From: Symsagittifera roscoffensis
Taxonomy: Eukaryota; Xenacoelomorpha; Acoela; Convolutidae
Assembly (NCBI RefSeq): GCF_963678635.1
Contig: NC_087070.1
Location: forward strand, 28,392,848-28,456,847
DNA: 64,000 nucleotides
Reading direction: 5' to 3'
A program made the position numbers and the translations under genes. Below the pieces are notes generated by a model. That model made no database searches, was not told the DNA's origin, and was given only the letters and a program-made list of their open reading frames with translations. This document shows positions 39,790 to 50,602 of this stretch, piece by piece (position 1 is the stretch's first letter; the number at the start of each line of letters is the position of its first letter).

Positions 39790-41690
39790 AGCTTCCTTTC
39801 ATAAGCTTTCCTGATGTAGCTTCCTTTCATTAGAAATTACCGGAAAGCTTTGCGTGCTGAGTGACCAATATCGGGCAATTATTCATGGTTGATTTCACCA
39901 TAGGTCCACTGTGTTTTGTTGATGAGCAATCTCATCATAGCTCGTCCGTGTGGGCCATACGTCGCAGTCTGGTCGAATTGTCGGATACACTCAAGCTCGT
40001 TGGGTGAGTGTTGGGATTCTGGAGATGTGGTGGACTGGCTCACGAGGAAGTTGATTTCATATCTTGGCGAGTGTCTTCGTGTTGTGACTCTGTGATCGGT
40101 ATCAGCGACAACTTAGACTGTCCAAACAAGGATCGTGTCGGTTAGCCTTATAGTTCCTTTCTTGACATTCCGCGACTTCACAATGTGTGTGTAGATGGAT
40201 TGTCCAAGCAGGAATTCAATTGTGTCGGGCTTGTCGAAAGTTGGAACTACTAAGTTGCAGTGGCTGACCTTTCATAGCTCTGTGGCTGCGATTTGTGTAT
40301 TTGGATGCTCGAGATCCATGATGTTTTCAAACACCACACAGGAAACTGTTACCAGACTTTGGTAGAATTGTGAGATTCATTCGACCATGGGTAGACATAG
40401 CGTTCTTCTGATTAACTCTACTTATGCGATCTGGAGCTCCTGTAGGTTTGATTGCAAGCCGGTGCATGGCCTGTAGTGTGATGACGTTCGTCTGAGCACA
40501 AATTGTCATCGAGCGCCCTTATGTGATGAACTCAGCCGTTCTGAGATCAAACTTTGACATTTGCCGTTGGAAGAACTGTGATAGTTCCAGTTCGGTTGAT
40601 CTGAAGAGCATCTATCGTCACTGCGAGATGAGACTAGGGTTGGCTAGAACTGCCGTGAAGAGATGTATGATGCTTCTTTTGACATGTCTTACACAGCGAT
40701 GTTGAAGGACATTGCTGGATGCCGTGACTGGTAGACACAATTCAAGCACATCCTATTGTTGGTCACAAATTTCTTTCTTTCTGATGTTATCATCGATCTG
40801 TATTTCGCACACAGCCTATTGGATATCACTCTTGGCAAATTTGAACTTTACACTGTGGTAAAGAGAAGCCATTCTTATCGGTTCTTTTCTGTTAAGAGCA
40901 TTTACTGCTCACGCTCAAAGTTATTGGGTCTGAAATGAGATCCTTGAACCACCTCTAAAGACCTGACTCTGTTCTCTAAGAACACCATGCGTTGATCGAA
41001 AACAAGAGCTTCAGTCCCATCGTTAGCAGTTCTCATGCCACAAATTGTTTTCTACAGACTTTCCGGGTGCCTTAAAGGACTGCGAATTGTTATTGAAGAC
41101 TGAGTGTAGCTGACAAAGCTGATACACATTCTCCGTTCGAACTGCAGTGAAACCGTTAAAAGCTTTCGAAGGATGACTTGATTAATTTTTTATTTTGGCT
41201 CTACCATTTGAAGCGCTACCTCGTAGTTGCTTTCTGTCGTCTCTAAGTTCATGATGAGCTTAGAAGCAAGCAACTCTTGAGATACATCAACTTCTGAACC
41301 GGTGACAGCTCATCATTGGCATGGACAGTCGATAGAAATTGATCAATGAAGCTTAGCCAGGCAGTGAAACTGCCTCTGAAGCTAGGCATATTGATCTGAG
41401 GCAATCTTGGTGTAATCCTTGCAGGTTCAATCTGCGCGATTGCAACAAGGTTGATAGGCTGACTTGATGCGGCTAACATTCTCTTTGCGGCTTGCAGAGT
41501 TTGGCGAGCAGCCTTCTGTGTATCCTGACATTGATCGATTATTTGATCGTATTCTGCATCAGCCGTGATAGCGTCAAGTAGCTCGTGATCAGCAATTGAG
41601 GTTTGAGCCAAGCAAGGCTCAAGCTCGGTTGTTTCATTGCTCAACTCGTCTTAGTTACAACTGAGGCTAGCACAAAGGTAGCTGACTTGA
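39790..41690 (-). pseudogene. BEL/Pao gag-protease remnant
   Basis: Minus strand. The gag frame 41249-41644 contains RLPQINMPSFRGSFTAWLSF and VHANDELSPVQKLMYLKSCL, the DUF1759-type BEL gag signature. It continues below 41.28 kb in another frame (ELLASKLIMNLETTESNYEV), then a zinc-knuckle area (NNRMCLNCVYQSRHP near 40700-40750) and protease-like sequence (40050-40510). Decayed; no RT part follows. Confidence 0.75.
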
Positions 41691-41769
41691 GAAACTTGCC
41701 GTTTCAGAACTCGCAGACAGTTTCATTGAGCTCTTTCAAGCTTCTCCATCAAAAAAGGGATAAAAAAAT

Positions 41770-42090
41770 GGGCCCTTCCGTCAAGCGATGGTCCATGCAC
41801 AGGTAAGATAGGGCCATAACGACGCTATATAAATACATCGGCAACAATTTATGAATAAATCAAGTCAATTTTGAAGCATCGCGAGAATTGTCAAATGAAA
41901 TCTACCCTCCTCGATTATAGCACAGATGAAATTGTCTATGTTGGATGTATTTTTAAATTTTTCTACCCCCTGATGCAGAAGTGCAAAACTCCTCAGAAGT
42001 GCAAAACTTACTTTGTTCTTATAAAGTTTATTGTGTTCGAGTATGATTCGTTCGTTTCGCTTAGTTTCTCTGCTAGTTTCTGAAAGGTTT
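41770..42090. repeat. Left copy of the direct repeats flanking the 42-44-kb RT element
   Basis: Begins GGGCCCTTCCGTC and contains GATAGGGCCATAACGACG, GCTATATAAATACATCGGCA and CTACCCCCTGATGCAGAAG, in the same order as the segment from 43958. Confidence 0.65.
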
Positions 42091-42342
42091 TTGTAGAGCC
42101 TGGTGCTGCTCCTCCGGTACACGCAAAAATTAGTGAACAAAGCTGCTGTGTTCTGTATCCATAACTCTTTGTTGGTATTCTAATGTTTTAATACTCTCAT
42201 ATTTGTAGGCATCAGATATAGTTTTAGGGCGGGATTTAGCATGGGGGTTGAAAACTTTTAAATCGAAAATGTTCGGCTGAATCGGCCTCACCAGAGTCCA
42301 TTTGCCTTGATGTCAAATCGAGCGTTGACTTCGGTAGTGGTT

Positions 42343-43870
42343 GTTTGGTTGTGAAAGCTTTCGCCTTGCAACGATTGAAGTTTCGGCTCTATTTCAACAT
42401 CATGGCATACTTCGTCCAGGAGTGTCGCAAAGGTATCACGAATTTCATTATGTCTTAGGTGAGTGTATCCAGGAACTCGATCAAAGGGATTATCCCTTTT
42501 CCGTACATAGCCATTGCAAGGGGATCACCTTGCGTTGTGCCAACGGTAATAGTCAAAACTGTGATATTGACATAAATTTGAGGGATGTTTATATGAGTTG
42601 GCCAGCGCATGTTGTAGTGCTGGACAAAGGACTTCTACAATTTTTTAGAGCAAGTTCTCTATTGAGCAAGTTGAAGGCATTTTCTGCGTCAATAAGTAGT
42701 ATGCTGTCCGTTTCCGGTTTCTCAAAGTCGTTCCTCAAGCTGTGGATAGCATATTCGATTCCACACTTCTGGCCTAAGCAGAGTTGGAAATTTTTTCCGA
42801 CATTTTTAAGGTCTGCTTTTATACATTGGGTGATTGTTTTGCCAATTATTCGTCTCAGAACCTCGCCTATACCAATGATCCTCACCCCTGAATTTTTGTC
42901 CGGAGGTATCAGAATGTCTTGGCGTTTATTTGTTCGAATATAGAGGGGTGGTATGGCATTGTCTTCACTAACTTCAATTATATAGTCAGTAGTCAGTGTT
43001 CGCTGTTTTGGCTTCGATGTGTTTTTCTTTGAAGATACTAAGGACTGTTTTTCCTTCAATGACTTCGTTCAGGGGAATAACTCCTTTTGTTTTATTGTAT
43101 AAAAGGTAGCCAATGGCGGCAGATATTTTGCCTTACTCATTAGTTCATCGATTTGTTTAACTTCCTCGTTTATTTCGCACTTCTTCTGTTTTGGATGTCT
43201 AATTTGGAGAGCTTTCGCTTCAGTGATAAGTTCGTCTAGTCGGCCTTGTTTCCATAGAATTATGCGGCGGCTGAGAGTTTTTGAATTAGATCCATTTGTT
43301 TCTGATTTAGTTTTGGGCAGCAGCAGATGTGGGAGAATCATTGCTGTTTTCATTGCGACGTTAGAATTTGGTGTTTCTTCTACTAATGACAGCAGCTTCT
43401 CGCTCAGTAATTCTATGAACTCGAAGCCGGGCTTGTTCTTGCTTAGAACTATTTAGCGCAGTTTCCAGTTTATGAAAATTGTACATGTCGTTTATTTTAA
43501 ATTCAAGTTCTTGGTCGATAAGTTTCCAGGGGTCAGAGGGGACTGTAGTGATTGCTACGGGGCGATGGATTAGATTGAGTTGCGTTGGGCAGTACGTTTG
43601 TTTCGGTTGTAGCCAGTGATGTTTCTTCTTCAGTTGTAATGGCGGTTGTGCTTGGTGGTCTGTTGGTGGAGTTGGACCCTTTTGCAAAGTTCTCGGGATG
43701 CATTGTATGCAGGAGAACCCATCGTAATAAAATTTGCTGCTGTAGCCCACTACATGAGACATGGATGTAAGCTTTGCAAATGACACACCATATGCCTCCT
43801 TTTCGAACCCGAATGAATTCTTCGCAATAGCTGAAAAGCGACTGTATCGTATGAAAATTGAATTAATCAT
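42343..43870 (-). pseudogene. Unusual reverse-transcriptase element, broken
   Basis: Minus-strand blocks: MINSIFIRYSRFSAIAKNSF (43870), a possible zinc-finger remnant (HTMHPENFAKGSN), SRRIILWKQGRLDELITEAK (43220-43290), then RT: DKNSGVRIIGIGEVLRRIIG, QLCLGQKCGIEYAIHSLRND, SILLIDAENAFNLLNRELAL (catalytic D) and, after a frameshift near 42590, GTTQGDPLAMAMYGKGI. No YxDD box is readable. The NAFNxLNR and TTQGDPLAMAM signatures mark a distinct RT lineage seen in invertebrate genomes, whose name I cannot give with confidence. Confidence 0.7.
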
Positions 43871-43957
43871 GATTTAGTTTTATAAATTGCGGGTCAGTGA
43901 AAAGAATAAATTATGGGAAAATTAGCATGCATTTTAATAAAAACTAAATTACAAAAG

Positions 43958-44180
43958 GGGCCCTTCCGTTTAGTTACGGTAAGTGCACAAGCTGGATAGG
44001 GCCATACCAGCGATATAAAAATGCATATATATCAGCAATGAAGTCATAAATCAGCATTAAATGCATCGTCGTAATGTTAATTTATCTTAGCCGTCCTTCC
44101 TCTACAATAGCGCTTATGGAGTGGTCGATAAATTGAACTTTGCGTAGCGATCTGCACCCCCTTATACAAAGTATAGAGCG
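43958..44180. repeat. Right copy of the direct repeats flanking the RT element
   Basis: Begins GGGCCCTTCCGTTT and contains GGATAGGGCCATACCAGCG, GATATAAAAATGCATATATA and CTGCACCCCCTTATACAAAG. Clearly related to 41770-42090 but diverged. Confidence 0.65.
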
Positions 44181-44308
44181 CATGCGTTTTTAATTGAGTT
44201 TACTTGTGAACAAATTAACTTATCATTCAAAACATGTTTTGTTTGCTCCAACAGATGGAGTTATCTTCATTTGATGCATTTTATGTAGTGGCCATACCAA
44301 TTTGGAAT

Positions 44309-44524
44309 TTAGTTCGGGTGCAAAGAAAATTTTGAGGGATGGCAAGAATGTTTTTCCTTTTCTGTTAGTCGAAAATATTCGTGCCTCCTGACATTTTGCA
44401 CAGTTTGGCAGCTATTAGTTGCGCTGGATTGCCTCGAATTACATTTTGGTAAGTCTTTCATAAATGCAGTTCCGTATTCCTTGAGCCAAAAAATGGCTTG
44501 AATTACTGCAAGAAAAGCGCCCAT
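44309..44524 (-). pseudogene. Penelope-like RT fragment
   Basis: The minus-strand frame starts MGAFLAVIQAIFWLKEYGTA, the PLE motif MGASLAVILANLWLK seen in the 56.4-kb copy in this window. Only this motif and about 50 weakly similar residues remain. Confidence 0.5.
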
Positions 44525-44561
44525 TGCTAGACCGTTAACTGTTCTTTTTTATTGTTATTTT

Positions 44562-44706
44562 CCGGCATGTCCGTTAGTTTAGTTTTTTTAGCCATGTTTA
44601 CACCTAGTCAATATATATAATCATACTTTTTTATTCAAATCCGGCATGTCCGTTAGTTGAGTTTTTTTAGCCATGTTTACACCTAGTCAATATATATAAT
44701 CATACT
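44562..44706. repeat. 79-bp tandem duplication
   Basis: Units begin CCGGCATGTCCGTTAGTT at 44562 and 44641 and are nearly identical through ATATATAATCATACT, with small differences only at the unit joint. Recent. Confidence 0.9.
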
Positions 44707-44821
44707 GCTTAGATCAGCTTGTTTGAATTGTTTCGAAAAAAAAATTTGAACTACAAGCATAAAAAGGCCACCAACACTCATGAATAAGCCCAAGTTCAGT
44801 ACAATTTCACTTAATTCAAGC

Positions 44822-45208
44822 TTAGTGTACACATACACAAGAAGTCGTCTTTGAAAGGGCAGCAGCAGAAGCATCACTAGCAGCAGCAATTGACGGTAGG
44901 TGTGAAGATGGGGGAAGATATCTGGTACCGGCAACACCACTGGCACTAGCTGCGCGTCTAGGATCCCTACAACTGATCTTGTCAGAGCTGGAGTTGTTCA
45001 TGAACCAGCTCAACACGGGTGCGCTTGTGGGAGGATTAGGCGCCGATGATGACGACATAGGGATAACATCGCTCCCCGCCGATTCCCCGGCAACTGTTGA
45101 TGATACTGCGGGTGTGACTTTAACCAGCTGTTCCAAATCTGACTTCTGTTTCCGAACTTTTGCAATCATGGAGAGCCTTTTCGCTTTCAGCTCTTCGTCA
45201 GAAGGCAT
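44822..45208 (-). CDS. N-terminal coding exon of an unidentified host gene
   Basis: The ATG at 45208 lies 9 bases after a good acceptor (CTGGCTTATTTCAG), suggesting a 5' UTR intron just upstream. The frame reads MPSDEELKAKRLSMIAKVRK and on, with a charged helical start, then a Ser/Ala/Pro-rich region, SDKISCRDPRRAASASG, and alanine-rich sequence. G+C is higher than in the neighbouring transposons. The frame closes at 44822 (VCVH); the true 3' splice donor of the exon is not clear (a weak GTGTATG lies at SKTTSC). Family not recognised. It could be the first coding exon of the gene whose last exon is at 36.5 kb. Confidence 0.5.
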   Translation of the reverse strand: MPSDEELKAKRLSMIAKVRKQKSDLEQLVKVTPAVSSTVAGESAGSDVIPMSSSSAPNPPTSAPVLSWFMNNSSSDKISCRDPRRAASASGVAGTRYLPPSSHLPSIAAASDASAAALSKTTSCVCVH

Positions 45209-45739
45209 TTTATTTCACTGAAATAAGCCAGCCACTTGAATCATTTTTTCATAAATCAGATGGTTAGAAATTATCATGGTACCTGAAGTTGCTTTTAAAA
45301 GATAAGTTACAGTAGGTGTCCTTCTGTTAATCAGAAGGTCGAAAGTATCATAGTGACCGAGGTTGCAGTCAGTAGTCTCTTCATCACATTATCCAAACAA
45401 AATCCCCGGAAATTTCTAGGTATGGAAGAGTAAAGTAGAATGTGGATAGAAGTAAACAGTCAGATGGTTGGGAATCAAGCCATCCAGAATGAGAAAACTA
45501 ACACCACAGAAAAAACCTGCAGAGTTGAAAATGACTCAAAAAAACTAACCTGATATGAGGCTACGGGTCTATCATATTATTATATAAAGCTGCGCTTCTG
45601 TTCTCTTGGCTCTATAATTAAAAAAATTCTTCGAAAGTAGTTTTATCATCATTAGTACCGCCTGGGACGAGGTCGAGGTTGGCATCAAAGAATGACTCTT
45701 CAGTTCAGTTCCCTTTCTGATCTTTTAGGCGTTTTGTCG
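45209..45739. other. No gene recognised
   Basis: Presumed intron or upstream sequence of the host exon at 44.8-45.2 kb. AT-rich. No coding signal. Confidence 0.4.
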
Positions 45740-45905
45740 CCTCTATCAATCAGCTCATGATGTACTCTTTTTCGATTAATTAGTCTCAAATTTATTAATA
45801 TGTTTGTCCAGGTTGTTCTTGAAAGCGTTCAAGGTCTTCGAGTCAAATACTGCTCCTGGCAACATGTTCCAATCTGTAGCTGAAATCTCTGCGATTGGTA
45901 GTGGC
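45740..45905 (-). pseudogene. C-terminal end of a CR1-type LINE
   Basis: Minus strand reads DWNMLPGAVFDSKTLNAFKN, then LDKHINKF, the usual last block of CR1/Jockey ORF2 (WNxLP...FKxxLDxH). It is probably the 3' piece of the LINE whose thumb lies at 48.5-49.1 kb on the same strand, with a PLE-bearing block between. Confidence 0.65.
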
Positions 45906-46096
45906 ACACAAAGAAAGTCTGTCAGAGCTGATTGGCAATATCAGGGGCAAACAACAGAGACCATTACAGACAAGGAAGGCAAAAGCAAGACGTGAGCAGA
46001 AGCTAAAGGCAGAGGAAGTGTCTGCGCTTCAAAGACAGGGGTGAGAAGAGTGTGATTTGTTTTGCTTTGTTCCTTGTGAGTTTCATTACTCGTAGC
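45906..46096 (+). mobile_element. PLE 5' fragment (module unit a)
   Basis: Near-duplicate of 46447-46650 (GGCAATATCAGGGGCAAACA, GTGAGCAGAAGCTAAAGGCA, GTTTCATTACTCGTAGCC). It breaks off directly into ORF1 sequence at 46097. Confidence 0.75.
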
Positions 46097-46446
46097 CATG
46101 TTAGCGCGGTCATCAATGCGCAAGTTATACGAAACAAAATATAACGGTAAAGCGTATCGCGTGTTTCTTTCAAATTCCCTGAACAAAGAGGAGCAACTGA
46201 AAGAACAGAAATTGTTGATAAAGAGAAGAGAAATACTAAACAACGATAATGTAGATCCGAAGTCGGTTCATATTAAATTTGGAACCTCGTATGTTAAGAA
46301 TCAATTTTTTGATCTGGACGAGTGACCAGAAAAATCAACGGGAGAAATTAGTTTGTTATGTTATATCATATACAAATCCGAAAGACGTAAAGTTTAAGCA
46401 AATCATGCATCTATTAACACTTATGACATAATTTGTATAAGGGAAA
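46097..46446 (+). pseudogene. LINE ORF1 C-terminus and ORF2 start (module unit a)
   Basis: 46098-46325 encodes MLARSSMRKLYETKYNGKAY and onward to FFDLDE, the C-terminal part of the PHD-finger ORF1 found complete at 49.1 and 58.3 kb. The start of the endonuclease frame follows, up to the point where PLE sequence is inserted (GGGAAAC, then AAAAAACGGCAC). Confidence 0.8.
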
Positions 46447-47929
46447 CAAAAAACGGCACACGAAAAAAGGCTGTCAGAGCTTATTGGCAATATCAGGGGC
46501 AAACAACAGAGACCATTACAGACAAGGAGGAAGGCGAAAGCAAGACGTGAGCAGAAGCTGAAGGCAGAGGAAGTGTCTGCGCTTCGAAGACAGGGGTGAG
46601 AAGAGTGTGATTTGTTTTGCTTTGTGCCTTGTGAGTTTCATTACTCGTGGCCTGCAAAGCAATGACCAAAGAACTTTTGCCTGCTGTTTGGCTCAGACAA
46701 TTTTTGAAAAAAAAACTAACCTGGAAAATTGTGTTAAACTATTTAAAATTCTTTAAGAAAAGTTCAAGTAACTGTACATAGACTGAAGTTTCTGATAAAA
46801 TGTCTGAAAAACGATCTAATTCCGGAATTTTTGATGTTTAAGGTCCCTGAGAACCAAGTTTTTTTGGACCAAGCTGGGTATATTTTTCAATTGAAAATAC
46901 CAAAGACTGAAAATTCTAGGGCAAATCAGGATAGGAAAAGGTACGAGGAGATGCTAATGAAAGCAAGATCATTGGTGCAAGAAGAAATTGAAAAACAGTG
47001 GTGGGCATCCATTTTCCGCTTCGTGAGGCGTCAAGTTGAGGCAAGCTTAAAGACAGAATCAGAAAACCATAGAAAAAAGTTAGAAAAACTGTCCGAGAGA
47101 CAAGATAAACTTCTTGGGAGGAGAAATGAGCGATCAATTAGGGTACTTGATAACATTGAACAGCCTGGATGGGTATATGAAGTGCTATCAATGGGCCCGA
47201 AGCATCCCATTAGAGACAAATTTAACGAAACACACTTTTGCCGGATATCGAGATTTTCCTCTCACATTTAAAAAATCAAAAAACACCTGGTGAATCGTTA
47301 TGTGAAATAGAAGCCGCGGCAAAGGCATATGCAAAAAACGTAAGGCAAACCCCAAGAGACAATGCCGTTAAAAAAACGAGAAATTATTTCAAAGATAATG
47401 GATTGCTGGCTGTGCCTTTTGATAAGGGGGTTGGTAATTGCATAATGAGGAAACAAATGTATGAATCAAAGCTGGAATCCTTGTTGCACAATACTGAACT
47501 ATAGAAGCTGCGCCCCAACTCAGTATATTCTTAGTGTTATCCAAGGCACTGTACACAGGATTTTTAGGAGTACATCTAGCTTGGAGCAATTTGATAAGGC
47601 TATGGAAACTAATAGGGCGCAATGGCTGACAAATCAGTACCCTGAAAATTGGTCCGCAAAAGTGGCTTCAGATGCCTAGTGCAAAATCATCGAGGGTAAG
47701 GGCAAGCCCCTGGATAGTGAGAGGTGTTTGTCAACTCAATCACCAAAGGATGTGAAACCCCTAATGCTGATGGTGCAATATAGAGATAACCAGAGCCAAT
47801 ATTTTGCAAGAAGGTTACGAAAATTAACTAATGTTCAAGTGGTTTTCACCACAAGAAAACTAGAATCATGTTTAGCATCACTGAAGTCATTATTTTCTAA
47901 TGACCTCAAGTCAAGAATGGTTCATAAAC

Positions 47930-48190
47930 TGTCATGTAGCGGATGCACTTCCACCTATGTCGGACAAACTGTTCGACATTTGACCACTAGAATTGAGCAA
48001 CATAAGAAAGCCGACTCACCGGTAGGCCTCCACCTTCAGCAATGCCAACTTGAGGGAAAAAGCGCAGATCTTAGTTGGTAAATTATAAATAGAACAAGCA
48101 ACCAAACAAAATTGTTAACACTAGAGGCAATACACATCTAGAAAGGGAAACCGGGCTTGAACACGCGCGATGAGTTTAGGAACAGGGAGT
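47930..48190 (+). pseudogene. PLE GIY-YIG endonuclease domain, unit b
   Basis: Reads LSCSGCTSTYVGQTVRHLTT, then RIEQHKKADSPVGLHLQQC, the PLE GIY-YIG core with its linked CxxC. Stops interrupt the downstream helix region (LSW then stop; AIHI then stop). Confidence 0.8.
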
Positions 48191-48471
48191 TAACTCTGAA
48201 AATTTAGTCCCAAAATAGTTTTGGTTTTTCATTTAAAACGTAAATGTCTAATTCAAAATTATGACTCAGAAACTTCCAGAAAATTTAAATTAAAACTGTT
48301 TATTTAATTTTAGAGGTTAAAAGTATTTTATTCTTAATAGTAATTTAGAGGTCAACTGTGTTTGGCTAATTTTTTAACATGATGGCTTAGAACCAAAACG
48401 TATGTGAATTATTGTGAATAACATTTTTAAATTGATGTTTTATCGTCATTTAGATTAGTTTATTGTAAAAA

Positions 48472-48510
48472 TCCTGACGATGCACATAATTGTGAAAACG
48501 TTTGAAAAAT
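48472..48510 (+). ncRNA. Hammerhead-ribozyme-like motif in the PLE 3' region (degenerate)
   Basis: CCTGACGATGCACATAATTG is followed by TGAAAACGTTTG: a CTGANGA box, a short potential stem (CAC/GTG) and a GAA(A)AC box. PLEs are known to carry hammerhead motifs in their terminal repeats. I did not fold it. The same position in unit c is at 57898. Confidence 0.35.
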
Positions 48511-48520
48511 ACTTTTTAAC

Positions 48521-49080
48521 AAAAATTTCTTCTATTTTGAACATTTCGATCATTGTTCCTCGCCTTCTGCGGTCATCAACTGACGGTAGTTCTGGTTTCT
48601 TTAACCTTTCATTGTAGCTTAGTGTACCAGCCCTTAGTACACTGACAATAACATTGTCAATGTACTAAGGACGAAGCCCTTGACCATTCGTGTCGTTCGC
48701 CGTTGCACATTTTCGATTAATCTTGTATTTTTATTTAATTGCGGGTACCAGGCTTGATTACAGAATTCCAAATGAGGCCTTATGAGGCCTTTATGAACAT
48801 TTACAAATTCAGGTTTTGTCATTTTAATGAATTTTTTCTTAAATACTGAGATGATAGAATTTGCCTTTTCAATTTTCGCAAAAATATGAGAGTCAAAGGA
48901 GAGTTTACTATCAATGATCACTCAAAGGTCTCTTTCTTCTCCTACCATTTCAAGTTGCTTATGTAAAGTTCATTTGATCTTGTTTCATGATTTGATCCTC
49001 CAATTGAGATTATCATATGTACACATTTATCTTCATTGAAATGAAAAGGCTATTTTTTGACCATTCTTCCAATTTTCATA
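48521..49080 (-). pseudogene. CR1-type LINE thumb fragment, reversed relative to the PLE
   Basis: Minus strand reads FNEDKC-like, VIIDSKLSFDSHIFAKIEKA, KGLIRPHLEFCNQAWYPQLN, NVQRRTTRMV, then YNERLKKPELPSVDDRRRRG followed by TMIEMFK at the PLE junction. The unit c copy at 57.96-58.29 kb has the same junction with an internal deletion. Confidence 0.8.
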
Positions 49081-49896
49081 GGTTTGCTCTATTTGCTGCA
49101 ATCATGGCAGAGATATTTGGATTATGTGCAAAAGCTGTCAATACTGGGTGCACAGTGGATTTGTTGGATACAGCATGGACGACTACAAGTTTCTGCAGAG
49201 GTCAAAAAATGTTATTTTTCTTTGCGACGTATGTATTCCAGCAGCCAAGAAAAATATGTGTGAAGAATCAACATCTATATCAGAGGAACTGCTTGAGCTG
49301 AAGACATCAGTTGAGGAGGTGAAGGCCGCGATTGGTGCGTTGAGCCAGCCTTCCGCGCCAAATCTCGAAGCTAAGTTTTCTTCTGCTGTTGATTCTGTTA
49401 AATCCTTGAGTGAAAATGAAGTCAAAATTAGAGTCAGTGGTATTCCGGAATTTAAAATTGAAAAGGATTTAAATGGTTCTTGCGCTCAAAATCCCACAAG
49501 GAAAGAAATGTAGATCATGAAGAAGCAAACATATTGGGAGTTATTGAAAATCTGGGTTTGAGTTCCGTAGGAGTATCGGGATTCCGCCACCTAGGTAAAT
49601 TTGATCCAACCAGACTGAAGCCGAGACAATTATTAGTAAAGTTCTCAGATATTTACACTGTAGAAAAAATGTTAGCGCGGTCATCAATGCTCAAGTTATA
49701 CGAACCAAAATATAACGGTAAAGCGTATCGCGTGTTTCTTTCAAATTCCCTGAACAAAGAGGAGCAACTGAAAGAACAGAAATTGTTGATAAAGAGAAGA
49801 GAAATACTAAACAACGATAATGTAGATCCGAAGTCTGTTCATATTAAATTTGGAGCCTCGTATCTTAAGAATCAATTTTTTGATCTGGACGAGTGA
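49081..49896 (+). pseudogene. LINE ORF1 with PHD finger (module unit b)
   Basis: The frame opens after a TAG with VCSICC, then CKSCQYWVHSGFVGY (one PHD ligand changed, C to F, relative to the 58.3-kb copy) and FLCDVC. It breaks near 49510 (stop after PTRKEM) and resumes in a second frame to SSVGVSGFRHLGKFDPTRLK, ending FFDLDE at 49896. Confidence 0.8.
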
Positions 49897-50602
49897 CTAG
49901 AAAAATCAACGGGAGAAATTAGTTTGTTATGTTATAGCATATACAAATCCGAAAGACGTAAAGTTTTAGCAAATAATGCTTCTATTAACACTTATGACAA
50001 AATTTGTTTAAGGGAAACAAAAAACGGCACACAAAAAAGGCTGTCAGAGCTTATTGGCAATATCAGGGGCAAACAACAGAGACCATCACAGACAAGGAGG
50101 AAGGCGAAAGCAAGACGTGAGCAGAAGGTGAAGGCAGAGGAAGTGTCTGCGCTTCGAAGACGGGGGTGAGAAGAGTGTGATTTGTTTCGCTTTGTGCCTT
50201 GTGAGTTTCATTACTGGTGGCCTGCAAAACAATGACCAAAGTACTTTTGCCTGCTGTTTGGCTCAGACAATTTTTGAAAAAAAACTAACTTGGAAAATTG
50301 TGTTAAACTATTTAAAATTCTTTAAAAAAGTCCAAGAATCTGTACAAAGACTGAAGTTTCTGAGTAATTTACAGTCCCCGTGAACGGATTTTTTTCGGAC
50401 CAAGCTGAGCATATTTTTAAACTGAAAGTTCTAGGGCAAATCAGGATAGGAAAATGTACGAGAAGATGCTAATGAAAGCAAGATCATTGGCGCAAAAAGA
50501 AATTGACGAACAGTGGTGGGCATCCAATTTCCGCTTCGTGAGGCGTCAAGTTGAGGCAAGCTTAAAGACAGCATCAGAAAACCATAGGAAAAAGTTAGAA
50601 AA
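49897..50602 (+). mobile_element. LINE ORF2 start and PLE N-terminal coding region (module unit c)
   Basis: After ORF1 the endonuclease start (CYSIYKSERRKVLANNASIN) runs into PLE sequence at the same insertion point as in unit a. The PLE N-terminus follows: QKRLSELIGNIRGKQQRPSQ, KAKARREQKVKAEEVSALRR, then WWASNFRFVRRQVEASLKT. It leads directly into the amplified array. Confidence 0.8.

Larger units (their letters stand above)
46447..48520 (+). mobile_element. PLE with internal deletion of the RT core (module unit b)
   Basis: The N-terminal segment (WWASIFRFVRRQVEASLKTE; VLSMGPKHPIRDKFNETHF; GLLAVPFDKGVGNCIMRKQM) runs to about 47493, then joins directly to the 3' part (SCAPTQYIRSVIQ-type, then FRSTSSLEQFDKAMETNRAQ). 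The whole RT core and PHD finger are missing. The GIY-YIG endonuclease block follows at 47930-48080. Several stops and shifts. Confidence 0.85.

Noticed and set aside
42341..42943. A 200-codon plus-strand frame
   Set aside because: The minus strand carries the conserved RT motifs over the same bases.
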